Shown in pieces: positions 26,325 through 33,579 of a stretch of DNA of 64,000 bases (positions are counted from its first letter, which is position 1; each line of letters opens with the position of its first letter). The position numbers and the translations under genes are program-made. The stretch comes from Pseudomonadota bacterium (lineage in GTDB: Bacteria > Pseudomonadota > Alphaproteobacteria > Rickettsiales > UBA3002), in NCBI GenBank assembly GCA_040384265.1, contig JAZKJM010000001.1:62001-126000 (forward strand), in the 5' to 3' direction. Under the pieces are notes generated by a model that was not told the DNA's origin, ran no database searches, and saw only the letters and a list, made by a program, of their open reading frames with translations.

Positions 26325-26844
26325 GGAAAAGCGCGGCCCCGAGCCCCGCGTCAATCGCGAAATCATTGCAGATAAAATCCGCCTCATCGGCGCGGACGGC
26401 GAAATGGTCGGCGTCACCAATGTCGGCGAAGGCATGCGCCTCGCCGCTGCTTCCGGCCTCGACCTGGTCGAAATCTCCCCCAACGCCGAGCCGCCCGTGT
26501 GCAAATTGCTCGATTACGGCAAGTTCCGTTTCGCTGAGCAGAAAAAATTCCAGGAAGCCCGCAAAAAGCAAAAAGTTATCCAGATCAAAGAGATCAAGCT
26601 GCGTCCGGGCATCGGCCAGCACGATCTGGAAATCAAGCTGCGCGCCATGCATAAGTTCCTCGAGGAAGGCGATAAGGTGAAAATCACCTTGCGTTTCCGC
26701 GGTCGCGAAATGGCCCACCAGGATATCGGCCTTGCCCTGCTCACCCGCGTGCGCGAACAGCTGGCCGATAAAATCCGTGTCGAGCATGAACCCAAGGCCG
26801 AAGGCCGCCAGGTCATCATGGTCGTCGCCCCTGCCAAACACTAA
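26314..26844 (+). CDS. infC: translation initiation factor IF-3
   Basis: Binds the 30S subunit, prevents 50S joining and checks start-codon pairing. Both domains are present: N-domain (PRVNREIIADKIRLIGADGE, then LDYGKFRFAEQKK), a lysine-rich linker, and C-domain (IKEIKLRPGIGQHDLEIKLR, then LRFRGREMAH). 176 aa. An in-frame TGA at 26302-26304 means the gene cannot start earlier than the ATG at 26314; it uses ATG, not the rare AUU seen in many infC genes. No rpmI or rplT follows. Confidence 0.97.
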   Translation: MSLKEKRGPEPRVNREIIADKIRLIGADGEMVGVTNVGEGMRLAAASGLDLVEISPNAEPPVCKLLDYGKFRFAEQKKFQEARKKQKVIQIKEIKLRPGIGQHDLEIKLRAMHKFLEEGDKVKITLRFRGREMAHQDIGLALLTRVREQLADKIRVEHEPKAEGRQVIMVVAPAKH

Positions 26845-26866
26845 GCATCCACCAACGGAGATAACC

Positions 26867-27397
26867 ATGAAAACGACCCTCAGCGCCCTTTCCCTTATCT
26901 CCCTTGCCATGCTTGGTGCCTGCGCCAGCATCGTTGAAGGCAGCACCGCCAACATCAATGTCAGCACCCCCGTTGCTGCCAACTGCGTCTTCTCCAACGG
27001 CCGCGGTTCGTTCAGCGCCTTCACCCCTGCCACGGTTCCCGTCAAAAAATCGCGCACCGACCTCAACGTCTCCTGTGCCGATCCGCGCACTGGCGCACAG
27101 GGCCAAAGCAAAATCGTCTCGGACGTGGAGCCATGGGCCTTCGGTAACATCCTGATCGGCGGGCTGATCGGCCTTGGCGTTGATTGGGGCACCGGCGCGG
27201 CCTATGACTACCCGGAAACCGCGTACGTGCCGATGACCGCACCGGTCGCCGCCGCGCCAGCGCCTGCCGTTCTTGAAGCTGCGCCGCAAGCCGTATTGCC
27301 TGTCTCGGGCATCCCGACCGTCGCCCCGACCACCGTGGCCCCTGTGCAAGCTGCCCCGGCCCCATTTGGCGCAGCCACCCCGGCACCCACGCACTAA
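26867..27397 (+). CDS. lipoprotein of unknown function
   Basis: A 176-aa predicted lipoprotein. Lipobox LGAC with the lipidated cysteine at residue 19 after a hydrophobic signal (LSALSLISLAMLGAC). The mature part begins with a domain holding two cysteines (NCVFSN, VSCADP), then a glycine-rich hydrophobic stretch (FGNILIGGLIGLGVDWGTG), a pattern also seen in other small surface lipoproteins, and ends in a Pro/Ala-rich tail of about 55 residues. RBS CGGAGATAACC precedes the ATG at 26867; the frame open upstream from 26732 only shadows infC. Confidence 0.85.
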   Translation: MKTTLSALSLISLAMLGACASIVEGSTANINVSTPVAANCVFSNGRGSFSAFTPATVPVKKSRTDLNVSCADPRTGAQGQSKIVSDVEPWAFGNILIGGLIGLGVDWGTGAAYDYPETAYVPMTAPVAAAPAPAVLEAAPQAVLPVSGIPTVAPTTVAPVQAAPAPFGAATPAPTH

Positions 27398-27409
27398 CAA
27401 AGGTTTGCA

Positions 27410-27438
27410 TTGATTTTTCGGCGGTTTTTTGCTATGGT
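27410..27438 (+). promoter_or_regulatory. sigma70-type promoter for the 145-aa gene
   Basis: TTGATT (27410-27415), a 17-bp spacer, then TATGGT (27433-27438), 25 bp before the ATG at 27463. Confidence 0.6.
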
Positions 27439-27462
27439 GGGTCATCAGCCAGGAAGGCACGT

Positions 27463-27900
27463 ATGACCAGCATTTCAAGCACCGGTAGCGGCAACTACAT
27501 CAACCAGCTCCTTGGGGTCGATAGCAGCGACTCGCAAAACAGCATTCTCGACGCCATCAAAAGCGCGACGAAGTCCCCTGTCATCGCCACCGATTCCAGC
27601 AGCACCACCTCCGGCACACTCGGCCTGTCGGCCACCGTCCTCAACCTGCTGCAAGGCACCCAGGGCGCGCAATATATGAAAGACATGCTGGCCAACGGTA
27701 AAAGCTCGCCTGTCAGCGTGCTGCTGGGCGGCAGCATTTCCAGCGCCATCCTGCAAAGCGCCCTGAAAGGCGCCCGCCAGCAGCGTTATTCCACCAGCCT
27801 CGATACCGGCAGCCCGGTCAGCAGCCTGCTCGCGTCCTATAACGCGACCCTCAACGCCGCCTCTGCCGCGGCACTCAAGCCGAAAACCATTACCGCTTAA
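27463..27900 (+). CDS. unrecognised protein, 145 aa, Ser/Thr-rich
   Basis: No family recognised. RBS AGGAAGG precedes the ATG. The N-terminus is polar and Ser/Asn/Gly-rich, without a signal peptide, resembling N-termini of proteins exported by non-Sec routes (flagellar type or type I). The centre (SATVLNLLQGTQGAQYMKDM) is a probable helix, and the rest is rich in Ser, Ala and Leu. Its stop shares 4 nt (TTAA) with the convergent pyrE. It has its own promoter at 27410-27438. Confidence 0.68.
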   Translation: MTSISSTGSGNYINQLLGVDSSDSQNSILDAIKSATKSPVIATDSSSTTSGTLGLSATVLNLLQGTQGAQYMKDMLANGKSSPVSVLLGGSISSAILQSALKGARQQRYSTSLDTGSPVSSLLASYNATLNAASAAALKPKTITA

Positions 27901-28568
27901 GCCTTCTGCAGCCAGCGGCTGCCGGGCTTCACCCCTTGCGTATCCTTCAAATGCGGCGGCAACGCATCGGGCTGGTAGGTTTTCACATCCAGCGTCAGCA
28001 GTGAAACCAATGGGAACGGCAGGCCGTGCGCGCCGCCGGAACGGTCGATCAACGACACTTCCGCCACCACCTGCCCGCCAAGCGCCTCCACGCATTTCAC
28101 CGCTTCGAGCGAGGATTTGCCCGTCGTCACCACATCTTCCACCATCAGCACCTTGGCGCCCGGCGCAATCGCAAAACCGCGCCGCAGCGTGAACTCGCCA
28201 TTCTCGCGCTCGCAGAAAATCGTTTCAATCCCCAGCTGGCGGCCCATTTCATAACCAACAACCACGCCACCCATGGCTGGCGCAACCACAAGGTCGATTC
28301 TTGTTTGCTCCGCGTTGGTCTGCTGACCAACGCTGCGCGCAGCTTCGCTGGCTGATGGCTCGCTCGCCCGGCTCGCCCCCATTGAAAGCGCCGCCCGCAG
28401 CTTCTGCGCCAGCGCGGCGCACAATTTATCCGCCCGTTTCGGGTTCATCAGCACCCGCGCGCACTGCAAATACGTGTCCGAATGCAGCCCCGATGAAAGA
28501 ATGAAATGCCCGCGCAGAATCGCTTCCGCCGCTTCGAATTCCGCCATAATGTCGTGATCGGATAGCAT
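27897..28568 (-). CDS. pyrE: orotate phosphoribosyltransferase with an in-frame repeat insertion
   Basis: Joins orotate to PRPP to make OMP in pyrimidine synthesis. The PRPP loop MVEDVVTTGKSSLEAV is intact, as are SGLHSDTYLQC near the N-terminus and the flexible-loop region. Residues about 62-89 (SMGASRASEPSASEAARSVG and on) are extra relative to the family, low in complexity, and encoded by a copy of the dispersed element also found at 14091-14160. They fall between the helix AALAQKLRAAL and the strand RIDLVVAPAMGG, probably a surface turn that tolerates them. It starts 3 bp after panC (same strand). Confidence 0.93.
   Translation of the reverse strand: MLSDHDIMAEFEAAEAILRGHFILSSGLHSDTYLQCARVLMNPKRADKLCAALAQKLRAALSMGASRASEPSASEAARSVGQQTNAEQTRIDLVVAPAMGGVVVGYEMGRQLGIETIFCERENGEFTLRRGFAIAPGAKVLMVEDVVTTGKSSLEAVKCVEALGGQVVAEVSLIDRSGGAHGLPFPLVSLLTLDVKTYQPDALPPHLKDTQGVKPGSRWLQKA
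28303..28371. repeat. dispersed element, family C, inside pyrE
   Basis: Shares GTTTGC, GGTCTGCTGACC, GCTTCGC, GGCT and ATGGCT in order with 14091-14160. Its length keeps the pyrE frame, and it adds about 27 residues. This resembles the Rickettsia palindromic elements that insert in frame in genes, though I cannot say it is the same family. Confidence 0.65.
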
Positions 28569-28571
28569 CGT

Positions 28572-29411
28572 TTACTCCACTGTCAGGTTATCAATCAGCC
28601 GTGTTGTGCCAAGCCACGCCGCAACAAGCAAGCGCGCTGGCGGTTGGTAAGCAGCAAGCGGCGCCAGCGTATCCTCCGCCCGCAATTCCAGGTAATCCAC
28701 TTTTGCGAAACCCGCCGCCAGCAGCTGCTCCACCGCCGCCGCCAGCACCGGCGCAACTGCAGCGCCGCCCACCAGCGCCGCCGCCACGCGCACAAGCGCC
28801 GCTTGCAACGCAGGCGCAATCGCGCGCTCCGCCGCGGTCAAATACTGATTACGCGACGAAAGCGCCAGCCCATCCGCCTCGCGCACTGTCGGCACACCGA
28901 GAATGCGCACCGGAATATCCAGATCCGCCACCACCCGCTTAATCACGCACAGCTGCTGGTAATCCTTCTGCCCAAACAGCGCCACCGCCGGGGCCACCTG
29001 CAGCAGCAGCTTGCTGACCACCGTCGCCACCCCATCGAAATGCCCGGGGCGCGCATCGCCATCCAGCCCCGCGCTCACCCCGCCGACACGAATGCTGGTC
29101 GCAAACCCGTGCGGATACATTTCAGCCACCGTCGGCAGCCACGCCCCATCCGCCCCGGCCGCGCGCAGCAGCGCCAGATCGCGCGCCAGCGGGCGCGGGT
29201 AGCGATCAAAATCCTCGTTCGGGCCAAATTGCGTCGGGTTGACAAAAATGCTCACCACCACCCGCTGCGCCTGCGCCCGCGCCGCTTCCACTAATGCCAG
29301 ATGGCCCGCATGCAGCGCCCCCATCGTCGGCACCAGCGCCACCTGCTCGCCTGCCGCCTTCCAGCCCGCAACCGCCGCACGCATCTGCGCTACTGTTGTC
29401 CATTCCATCAT
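28572..29411 (-). CDS. panC: pantothenate synthetase
   Basis: Condenses pantoate and beta-alanine with ATP to pantothenate, the precursor of CoA. Motif PTMGALHAGH (28-37) is the ATP HIGH-like site; IFVNPTQFGPNEDFDRYPR, FGQKDYQQL and LSSRNQYL follow. I use the ATG at 29411 (279 aa) since the family begins at MEWTTVAQMR; the frame open upstream to 29480 has no homology. It forms an operon with pyrE (3-bp gap) and is divergent from zapE. Confidence 0.95.
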   Translation of the reverse strand: MMEWTTVAQMRAAVAGWKAAGEQVALVPTMGALHAGHLALVEAARAQAQRVVVSIFVNPTQFGPNEDFDRYPRPLARDLALLRAAGADGAWLPTVAEMYPHGFATSIRVGGVSAGLDGDARPGHFDGVATVVSKLLLQVAPAVALFGQKDYQQLCVIKRVVADLDIPVRILGVPTVREADGLALSSRNQYLTAAERAIAPALQAALVRVAAALVGGAAVAPVLAAAVEQLLAAGFAKVDYLELRAEDTLAPLAAYQPPARLLVAAWLGTTRLIDNLTVE

Positions 29412-29485
29412 GGCTTCATCAATAGCGCAGCGACGAAAAATGCAACCAGAAAGCATTTCCACTAGCACCCCTTTGCACATCCGCT

Positions 29486-30607
29486 ATGCATAGGCCCATG
29501 ACACCAACGCCCGCCAACGCCGTGCTCCACGCCTACGACACCGCCATCGCCAGCGGCGCCATCACCGCCGACCCGGCCCAGCGCGCCGCCGCCACCGCGC
29601 TTGATGGGCTGTTCACCCAACTCACCGCCCCCGGCACCGCCAAACGCGGCGTCCGCGCCCTGTTTGCCGCCAAACCCACCCGCCCCCACGGCCTCTATCT
29701 CTGCGGCGATGTCGGGCGCGGCAAATCCATGCTGATGGATTTATTCGTCGCCACCATCAGCCCGCGCATGCCCACCCGCAGGGTCCATTTCCACGCCTTC
29801 ATGCTCGACATCCATAAGCGCCTGTTCGCCTACCGCGCGACCGCCCGCGGCGAGGTCATGGAGCAAGTAATCACCGAGCTGGCGCGCGAGCTGCGCGTGC
29901 TCTGCCTCGATGAGCTGCAGGTGAGCGATGTCACCGACGCGATGATCCTCGCCCGCCTGTTCTCGGGCCTGATGGATGCGGGCGTCACCGTGCTGTTCAC
30001 CAGCAACCGCCGCCCGCGCGAGCTCTACCAGGGCGGCCTCCAGCGCGACCAATTCCTCGTATTCGTGGATCTTCTCGAAGCCCGCATCCCCATCCTCACC
30101 ATCGACAGCCCGCGCGATTACCGCCTCGCCCAGCTGCGTGCCTTCAAGCAAACCTACCTTTATCCACTCGGCGAAGCGGCCGATGATTTCCTGCTCGAAA
30201 GCTGGGCCGCCCTCACTGGCGGCGGCGCGAACGAGCCGCTGCGCATCGCGGTCGATGGCCGCATCCTGCGGGTCGATAAACAACTGCATGGCATCGCCTG
30301 GCTGACCTTCGACGAGCTATGCCGCCGCCCCCTCGGCGCGAACGATTACCTCGAATTGTGCAACCTCTGCCACACCGTCATCCTGCAAGCCATCCCCGCC
30401 CTCACCCGCGAAGATCGTAACGAGGCCAAGCGCTTCGTCACCCTCATCGACACGCTGTATGACCACCGCGTCAAACTCATCGCCACGGCAGAAACCGAGC
30501 CGCAAGCCATTTACGAGCAAGGCGATGGCAGCTTCGAATTCCACCGCACCGTCTCGCGCCTGATGGAAATGCAAAGCGAAGCCTATCTCGCCCTGCCGAA
30601 GATTTAG
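29486..30607 (+). CDS. zapE: AFG1/ZapE-family ATPase
   Basis: A 373-aa P-loop ATPase of the AFG1 family (ZapE in E. coli, an FtsZ-ring-associated ATPase; Afg1 in mitochondria). Walker A is GDVGRGKSM (74-82), Walker B LCLDELQVSDVTDAM, then sensor-like TSNRRPRELY. The C-terminus has the family's GSFEFHRTVSRLMEMQS. A second in-frame ATG at 29498 is an alternative start. The gap to ispH holds a GC-rich palindrome. Function in division or stress at the membrane is inferred from the family. Confidence 0.93.
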   Translation: MHRPMTPTPANAVLHAYDTAIASGAITADPAQRAAATALDGLFTQLTAPGTAKRGVRALFAAKPTRPHGLYLCGDVGRGKSMLMDLFVATISPRMPTRRVHFHAFMLDIHKRLFAYRATARGEVMEQVITELARELRVLCLDELQVSDVTDAMILARLFSGLMDAGVTVLFTSNRRPRELYQGGLQRDQFLVFVDLLEARIPILTIDSPRDYRLAQLRAFKQTYLYPLGEAADDFLLESWAALTGGGANEPLRIAVDGRILRVDKQLHGIAWLTFDELCRRPLGANDYLELCNLCHTVILQAIPALTREDRNEAKRFVTLIDTLYDHRVKLIATAETEPQAIYEQGDGSFEFHRTVSRLMEMQSEAYLALPKI

Positions 30608-30645
30608 CCCGCATCCCCCTCAACGATGCCGCCCCCGGCGACAAC

Positions 30646-30759
30646 TCCTCCCCCCATCGGGGGGAGGCTGGGAGGGGGGCCATCCAAGTGCGCAGACTTA
30701 ACGGTGAGGGGACACGCCGTGGCAGCCCCCCACCTAACCTCCCCCCGATGGGGGGAGGA
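30646..30759. repeat. extragenic palindromic repeat, family D
   Basis: Left arm CTCCCCCCATCGGGGGGAGG, right arm CTCCCCCCGATGGGGGGAGG, separated by about 74 bp that also carry inner complementary parts (GGGGGGCC / GGCAGCCCCCC). Only one copy in the window. Confidence 0.8.
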
Positions 30760-30827
30760 ACATAACGATGCACCCATCCACCGACACCCCCCTTGCACAT
30801 CCCCCCAAATCCCGCTAAATCCCGCCT

Positions 30828-31802
30828 ATGCAAACGCCATCCTCCATCCCGCCACTGACCGTCTATCTCGCCGCGCCACGCGGCTTTTGCGCCGGTGTGG
30901 ACCGCGCGATCGAAATCGTCGAGCAAGCCCTCGCCCTGTATGGCGCGCCCATTTACGTGCGCCACGAGATCGTCCATAACCGCTGGGTGGTCGAGGATCT
31001 GCGCGCCAAAGGCGTCATTTTTGTCGAGGAGGTGGATGAAATCCCCGCCGGCGGCATCACCGTTTTCTCCGCCCACGGCATCTCGGAAAAGGTCGAAACC
31101 GACGCCAAACTGCGCGCCCTGCCCATCATCGACGCCACCTGCCCACTCGTCACCAAAGTGCACAACCAGGCCCGCCGCTACGAGCGCGAGGGCTACGAAA
31201 TCGTCCTCATCGGCCATGCCGGGCACCCGGAGGTCGAGGGCACCAGCGGCCGCGTCGCCAAGGTCTACCTCGTCGAAAACATCGCGGATGTGGCCACCCT
31301 CACCGTCGCCACGCCGGAAAAACTGGCCTACGTCACCCAAACCACCCTCAGCGTGGATGACACCAAATCCATCATCGCCGCGCTGAAGGAGAAATTCCCA
31401 ACCATTCACGGCCCGGACACGCGCGACATTTGCTACGCCACCCAGAACCGCCAGCTCGCGGTCAAGGAACTGGCCAAAAAAGTGCAGCTGCTGCTGGTCG
31501 TCGGCTCGGCCAATTCCAGCAACAGCAACCGCCTGCGCGACCTTGGCACCGAATGCGGCATCGCCGCCCACCTGATCGACGACGCCACCGATATCGACCC
31601 GCGCTGGATCGACGGCATCGACACGATCGGCCTCACCGCCGGCGCCTCCGCCCCGGAATTGCTGGTCGAGCGCGTCATCACCTTCCTCGAAACCCTGCGC
31701 GTCGTGCATGTCGAGCCCTTCGCCGTCGTCGCCGAAAATGTCGCCTTCAACCTGCCCCCGGAAGTCCGCAACCAGCCGTTTAAAGACCGGCTAAAAGCAT
31801 AA
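30828..31802 (+). CDS. ispH: 4-hydroxy-3-methylbut-2-enyl diphosphate reductase
   Basis: The last enzyme of the MEP pathway: reduces HMBPP to IPP and DMAPP on an iron-sulfur cluster. The three cluster cysteines are C21 (RGFCAGV), C105 (DATCPLVTKVH) and C202 (DICYATQNRQ); the substrate histidines and VGSANSSNSNRL are also present. 324 aa, normal length. It starts 220 bp after zapE. Confidence 0.97.
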   Translation: MQTPSSIPPLTVYLAAPRGFCAGVDRAIEIVEQALALYGAPIYVRHEIVHNRWVVEDLRAKGVIFVEEVDEIPAGGITVFSAHGISEKVETDAKLRALPIIDATCPLVTKVHNQARRYEREGYEIVLIGHAGHPEVEGTSGRVAKVYLVENIADVATLTVATPEKLAYVTQTTLSVDDTKSIIAALKEKFPTIHGPDTRDICYATQNRQLAVKELAKKVQLLLVVGSANSSNSNRLRDLGTECGIAAHLIDDATDIDPRWIDGIDTIGLTAGASAPELLVERVITFLETLRVVHVEPFAVVAENVAFNLPPEVRNQPFKDRLKA

Positions 31803-31869
31803 ATCTTCACGTAACTGTCATACTTCAGCTATGCGCCGAACGTTATAGTAATCGGGTATCACAACACCG

Positions 31870-32532
31870 ATGACGCAGGTTCCCATGAGCAGCACCGAGA
31901 CCCCCAAAAACGACAAGGCCGATCAGGAGCGCTTCGACACCGCCCACGCCAAAGAGCTTGGCTTCAAGCGCTTCGCCTACATCCAGAGCCTCTACATCTT
32001 CGTGCCGATCATTACCGGCGGTATCGCCTTCGCCATCGGTTATGTCACCCTTGGCAAACCCATTGCGCGCATGTTCCCCAAATTGTCGGGCTTCGCCGGC
32101 GGTACCGAAAAAATCATGGCGAACCACAAAAACCTGTCGTTCGAGCACGCCGCACGCGCTGCCGAAATGAAAGCCGCCGGGCACTCCGGGGCGGAAATCA
32201 TGGAAGCCCTCGGCATGAAGCTCGACGAAGTGCCACGCACCGCCAAGTTCGCCGGCGCCTGGGGCCTTGGCATCATCGGCAGTATCGCGGGTAGCATCGG
32301 CGTCGGTTATGACCGCTGGCGCAAGGAAGAATCCTCACGCCTCGCCGCGGATGAAATCAACCACGACATCGCCAATCTGGAGCTGTTCCGCGCCTCCAAC
32401 CCGGAGCTGGTGAGCGAGAACAAGCGCCTGCGCACCATGCTGGCCGAGATGCCCACCGCTCAGGTTCAGGTCGCCGAGCTCACCCATAAGGGCCGCGCCA
32501 GCGCCGTGCAGCCCGAACAGCAGATCGCGTAA
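31870..32532 (+). CDS. unrecognised membrane protein, 220 aa (paralogue of the next gene)
   Basis: No known family. Predicted membrane segments at about 35-62 (IFVPIITGGIAFAIGYVTLG) and 137-155 (GAWGLGIIGSIAGSIGVGY), followed by YDRWRKEESSRLAADEIN and a coiled coil ending SNPELVSENKRLRTMLAEM. The next gene has the same order: two membrane segments, WRR-QEKKRL, then P-x-AELATENASLKKELA. So these are probably diverged paralogues in one transcript (11-bp gap). An alternative ATG lies at 31885. Long polar loop between the membrane segments. Confidence 0.75.
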   Translation: MTQVPMSSTETPKNDKADQERFDTAHAKELGFKRFAYIQSLYIFVPIITGGIAFAIGYVTLGKPIARMFPKLSGFAGGTEKIMANHKNLSFEHAARAAEMKAAGHSGAEIMEALGMKLDEVPRTAKFAGAWGLGIIGSIAGSIGVGYDRWRKEESSRLAADEINHDIANLELFRASNPELVSENKRLRTMLAEMPTAQVQVAELTHKGRASAVQPEQQIA

Positions 32533-32543
32533 AGGAACCCCAC

Positions 32544-33155
32544 GTGGTCGAAACTTACAAAAGCGAGCCCTTCGAGAAACGCCCCAGTCAGAATATCCGC
32601 TGGGTCGATTATCTCAAAGAAGTCGCCATCGGCCTGAGCCCCTTTGTGGCAGCAGCGGGCGCGGTGGTGATCGGCAAGCTGACCAAACAAAAATACATCC
32701 CGCTCGATGGCACCCCCGATATTTTCACAAAAATGTGGCTCAATCTCGGCCAAAAAACCGCCCATATGACCACCGGCCAGAAAGTCGATTTGAAAAAAGT
32801 CGACCTGCTGCCATGGCTCACCGTGCTCTACAAAGACCCCGCCGATAAACTGCGCGTGACCCACAACTACTGGAACGCCGTCAAAGGCTTCGAATTCGGC
32901 ATGATTCCGGTCATTTTCCACGTCTGGCGGCGGCAGGAGAAAAAGCGCCTCGACCTCACCGGCACCTATGACGCGCTGAAGCAAATCAGCGACCTCAAAC
33001 CCACCGATGCTGAGCTGGCCACAGAAAACGCCTCCCTCAAAAAAGAACTCGCCTACGCGCAGCGCACCGCCGCCACGCCCGCCCCCAGCATCGACGCCGC
33101 AAGCGTCACCCTCGATGGCCCCCTCAAAACCACGGCCCAGCAATTACAGGCCTAG
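32544..33155 (+). CDS. unrecognised membrane protein, 203 aa (paralogue of the previous gene)
   Basis: GTG start with RBS AAAGGAA. Membrane segments at about 27-48 (VAIGLSPFVAAAGAVVIGKL) and about 118-130 (FEFGMIPVIFHVW, short). After it, WRRQEKKRLDL and TDAELATENASLKKELAYAQ match the equivalent parts of the 220-aa protein. The segment between membrane spans is rich in Lys and Asp (KVDLKKVDLLPWLTVLYKD). Role unknown. A pair of this type may form a hetero-oligomer through the C-terminal coils. Confidence 0.75.
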   Translation: MVETYKSEPFEKRPSQNIRWVDYLKEVAIGLSPFVAAAGAVVIGKLTKQKYIPLDGTPDIFTKMWLNLGQKTAHMTTGQKVDLKKVDLLPWLTVLYKDPADKLRVTHNYWNAVKGFEFGMIPVIFHVWRRQEKKRLDLTGTYDALKQISDLKPTDAELATENASLKKELAYAQRTAATPAPSIDAASVTLDGPLKTTAQQLQA

Positions 33156-33232
33156 GCACTGTTCTTCAATAATCCCGCGTAGTTCCACTTGCACCACCCG
33201 TTTCCCATGCTATAACCCGCAAACTTTGGTGA

Positions 33233-33309
33233 GGGCGGTTAGCTCAGTTGGTTAGAGCGCCACGTTGACATCGTGGAGGTCGGAAGTTCGAGTCTTCTAC
33301 CGCCCACCA
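33233..33309 (+). tRNA. tRNA-Val (anticodon GAC)
   Basis: A 77-nt cloverleaf: acceptor GGGCGGT pairs with ACCGCCC; D-arm GCTC-AGTTGGTTA-GAGC; anticodon arm CCACG-TTGACAT-CGTGG with anticodon GAC; T-arm GGAAG-TTCGAGT-CTTCT (one G-U); encoded 3' ACCA. It follows the 203-aa gene. The 270 bp after it (33310-33579) hold no gene I can support; a 65-codon ORF there lacks an RBS. Confidence 0.98.
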
Positions 33310-33579
33310 ATTCTTAGATGAAATAGTCCAACCCACGGGTCACATCCCAGCATAATCAATATGCTTTCGTCGGTTCGATGTTCGAGTCAAGATTCGCTGC
33401 GTTTCGACGCCAAGCAGTTTCAACCGAGCGTGATGTCGATGCTCGCAAAAATGCTCGTCAATCGGTTAAAGAGTTACGTCATACATGCGCGGCATGTCGA
33501 AGAAGCGAATTGGACCCATGTGCGCAATGAGCATGTTAACAAACCTGCTGATATCTAGAATTGCTTCAGCAATGCTAAT

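Noticed and set aside
33233-33309. Attachment-site duplication of the tRNA-Val 3' end
   Set aside because: No second copy of the tRNA 3' end and no integrase could be found nearby.
33361-33558. 65-codon ORF downstream of tRNA-Val
   Set aside because: No RBS, odd composition, no recognisable motif. Might be a remnant but not supportable.
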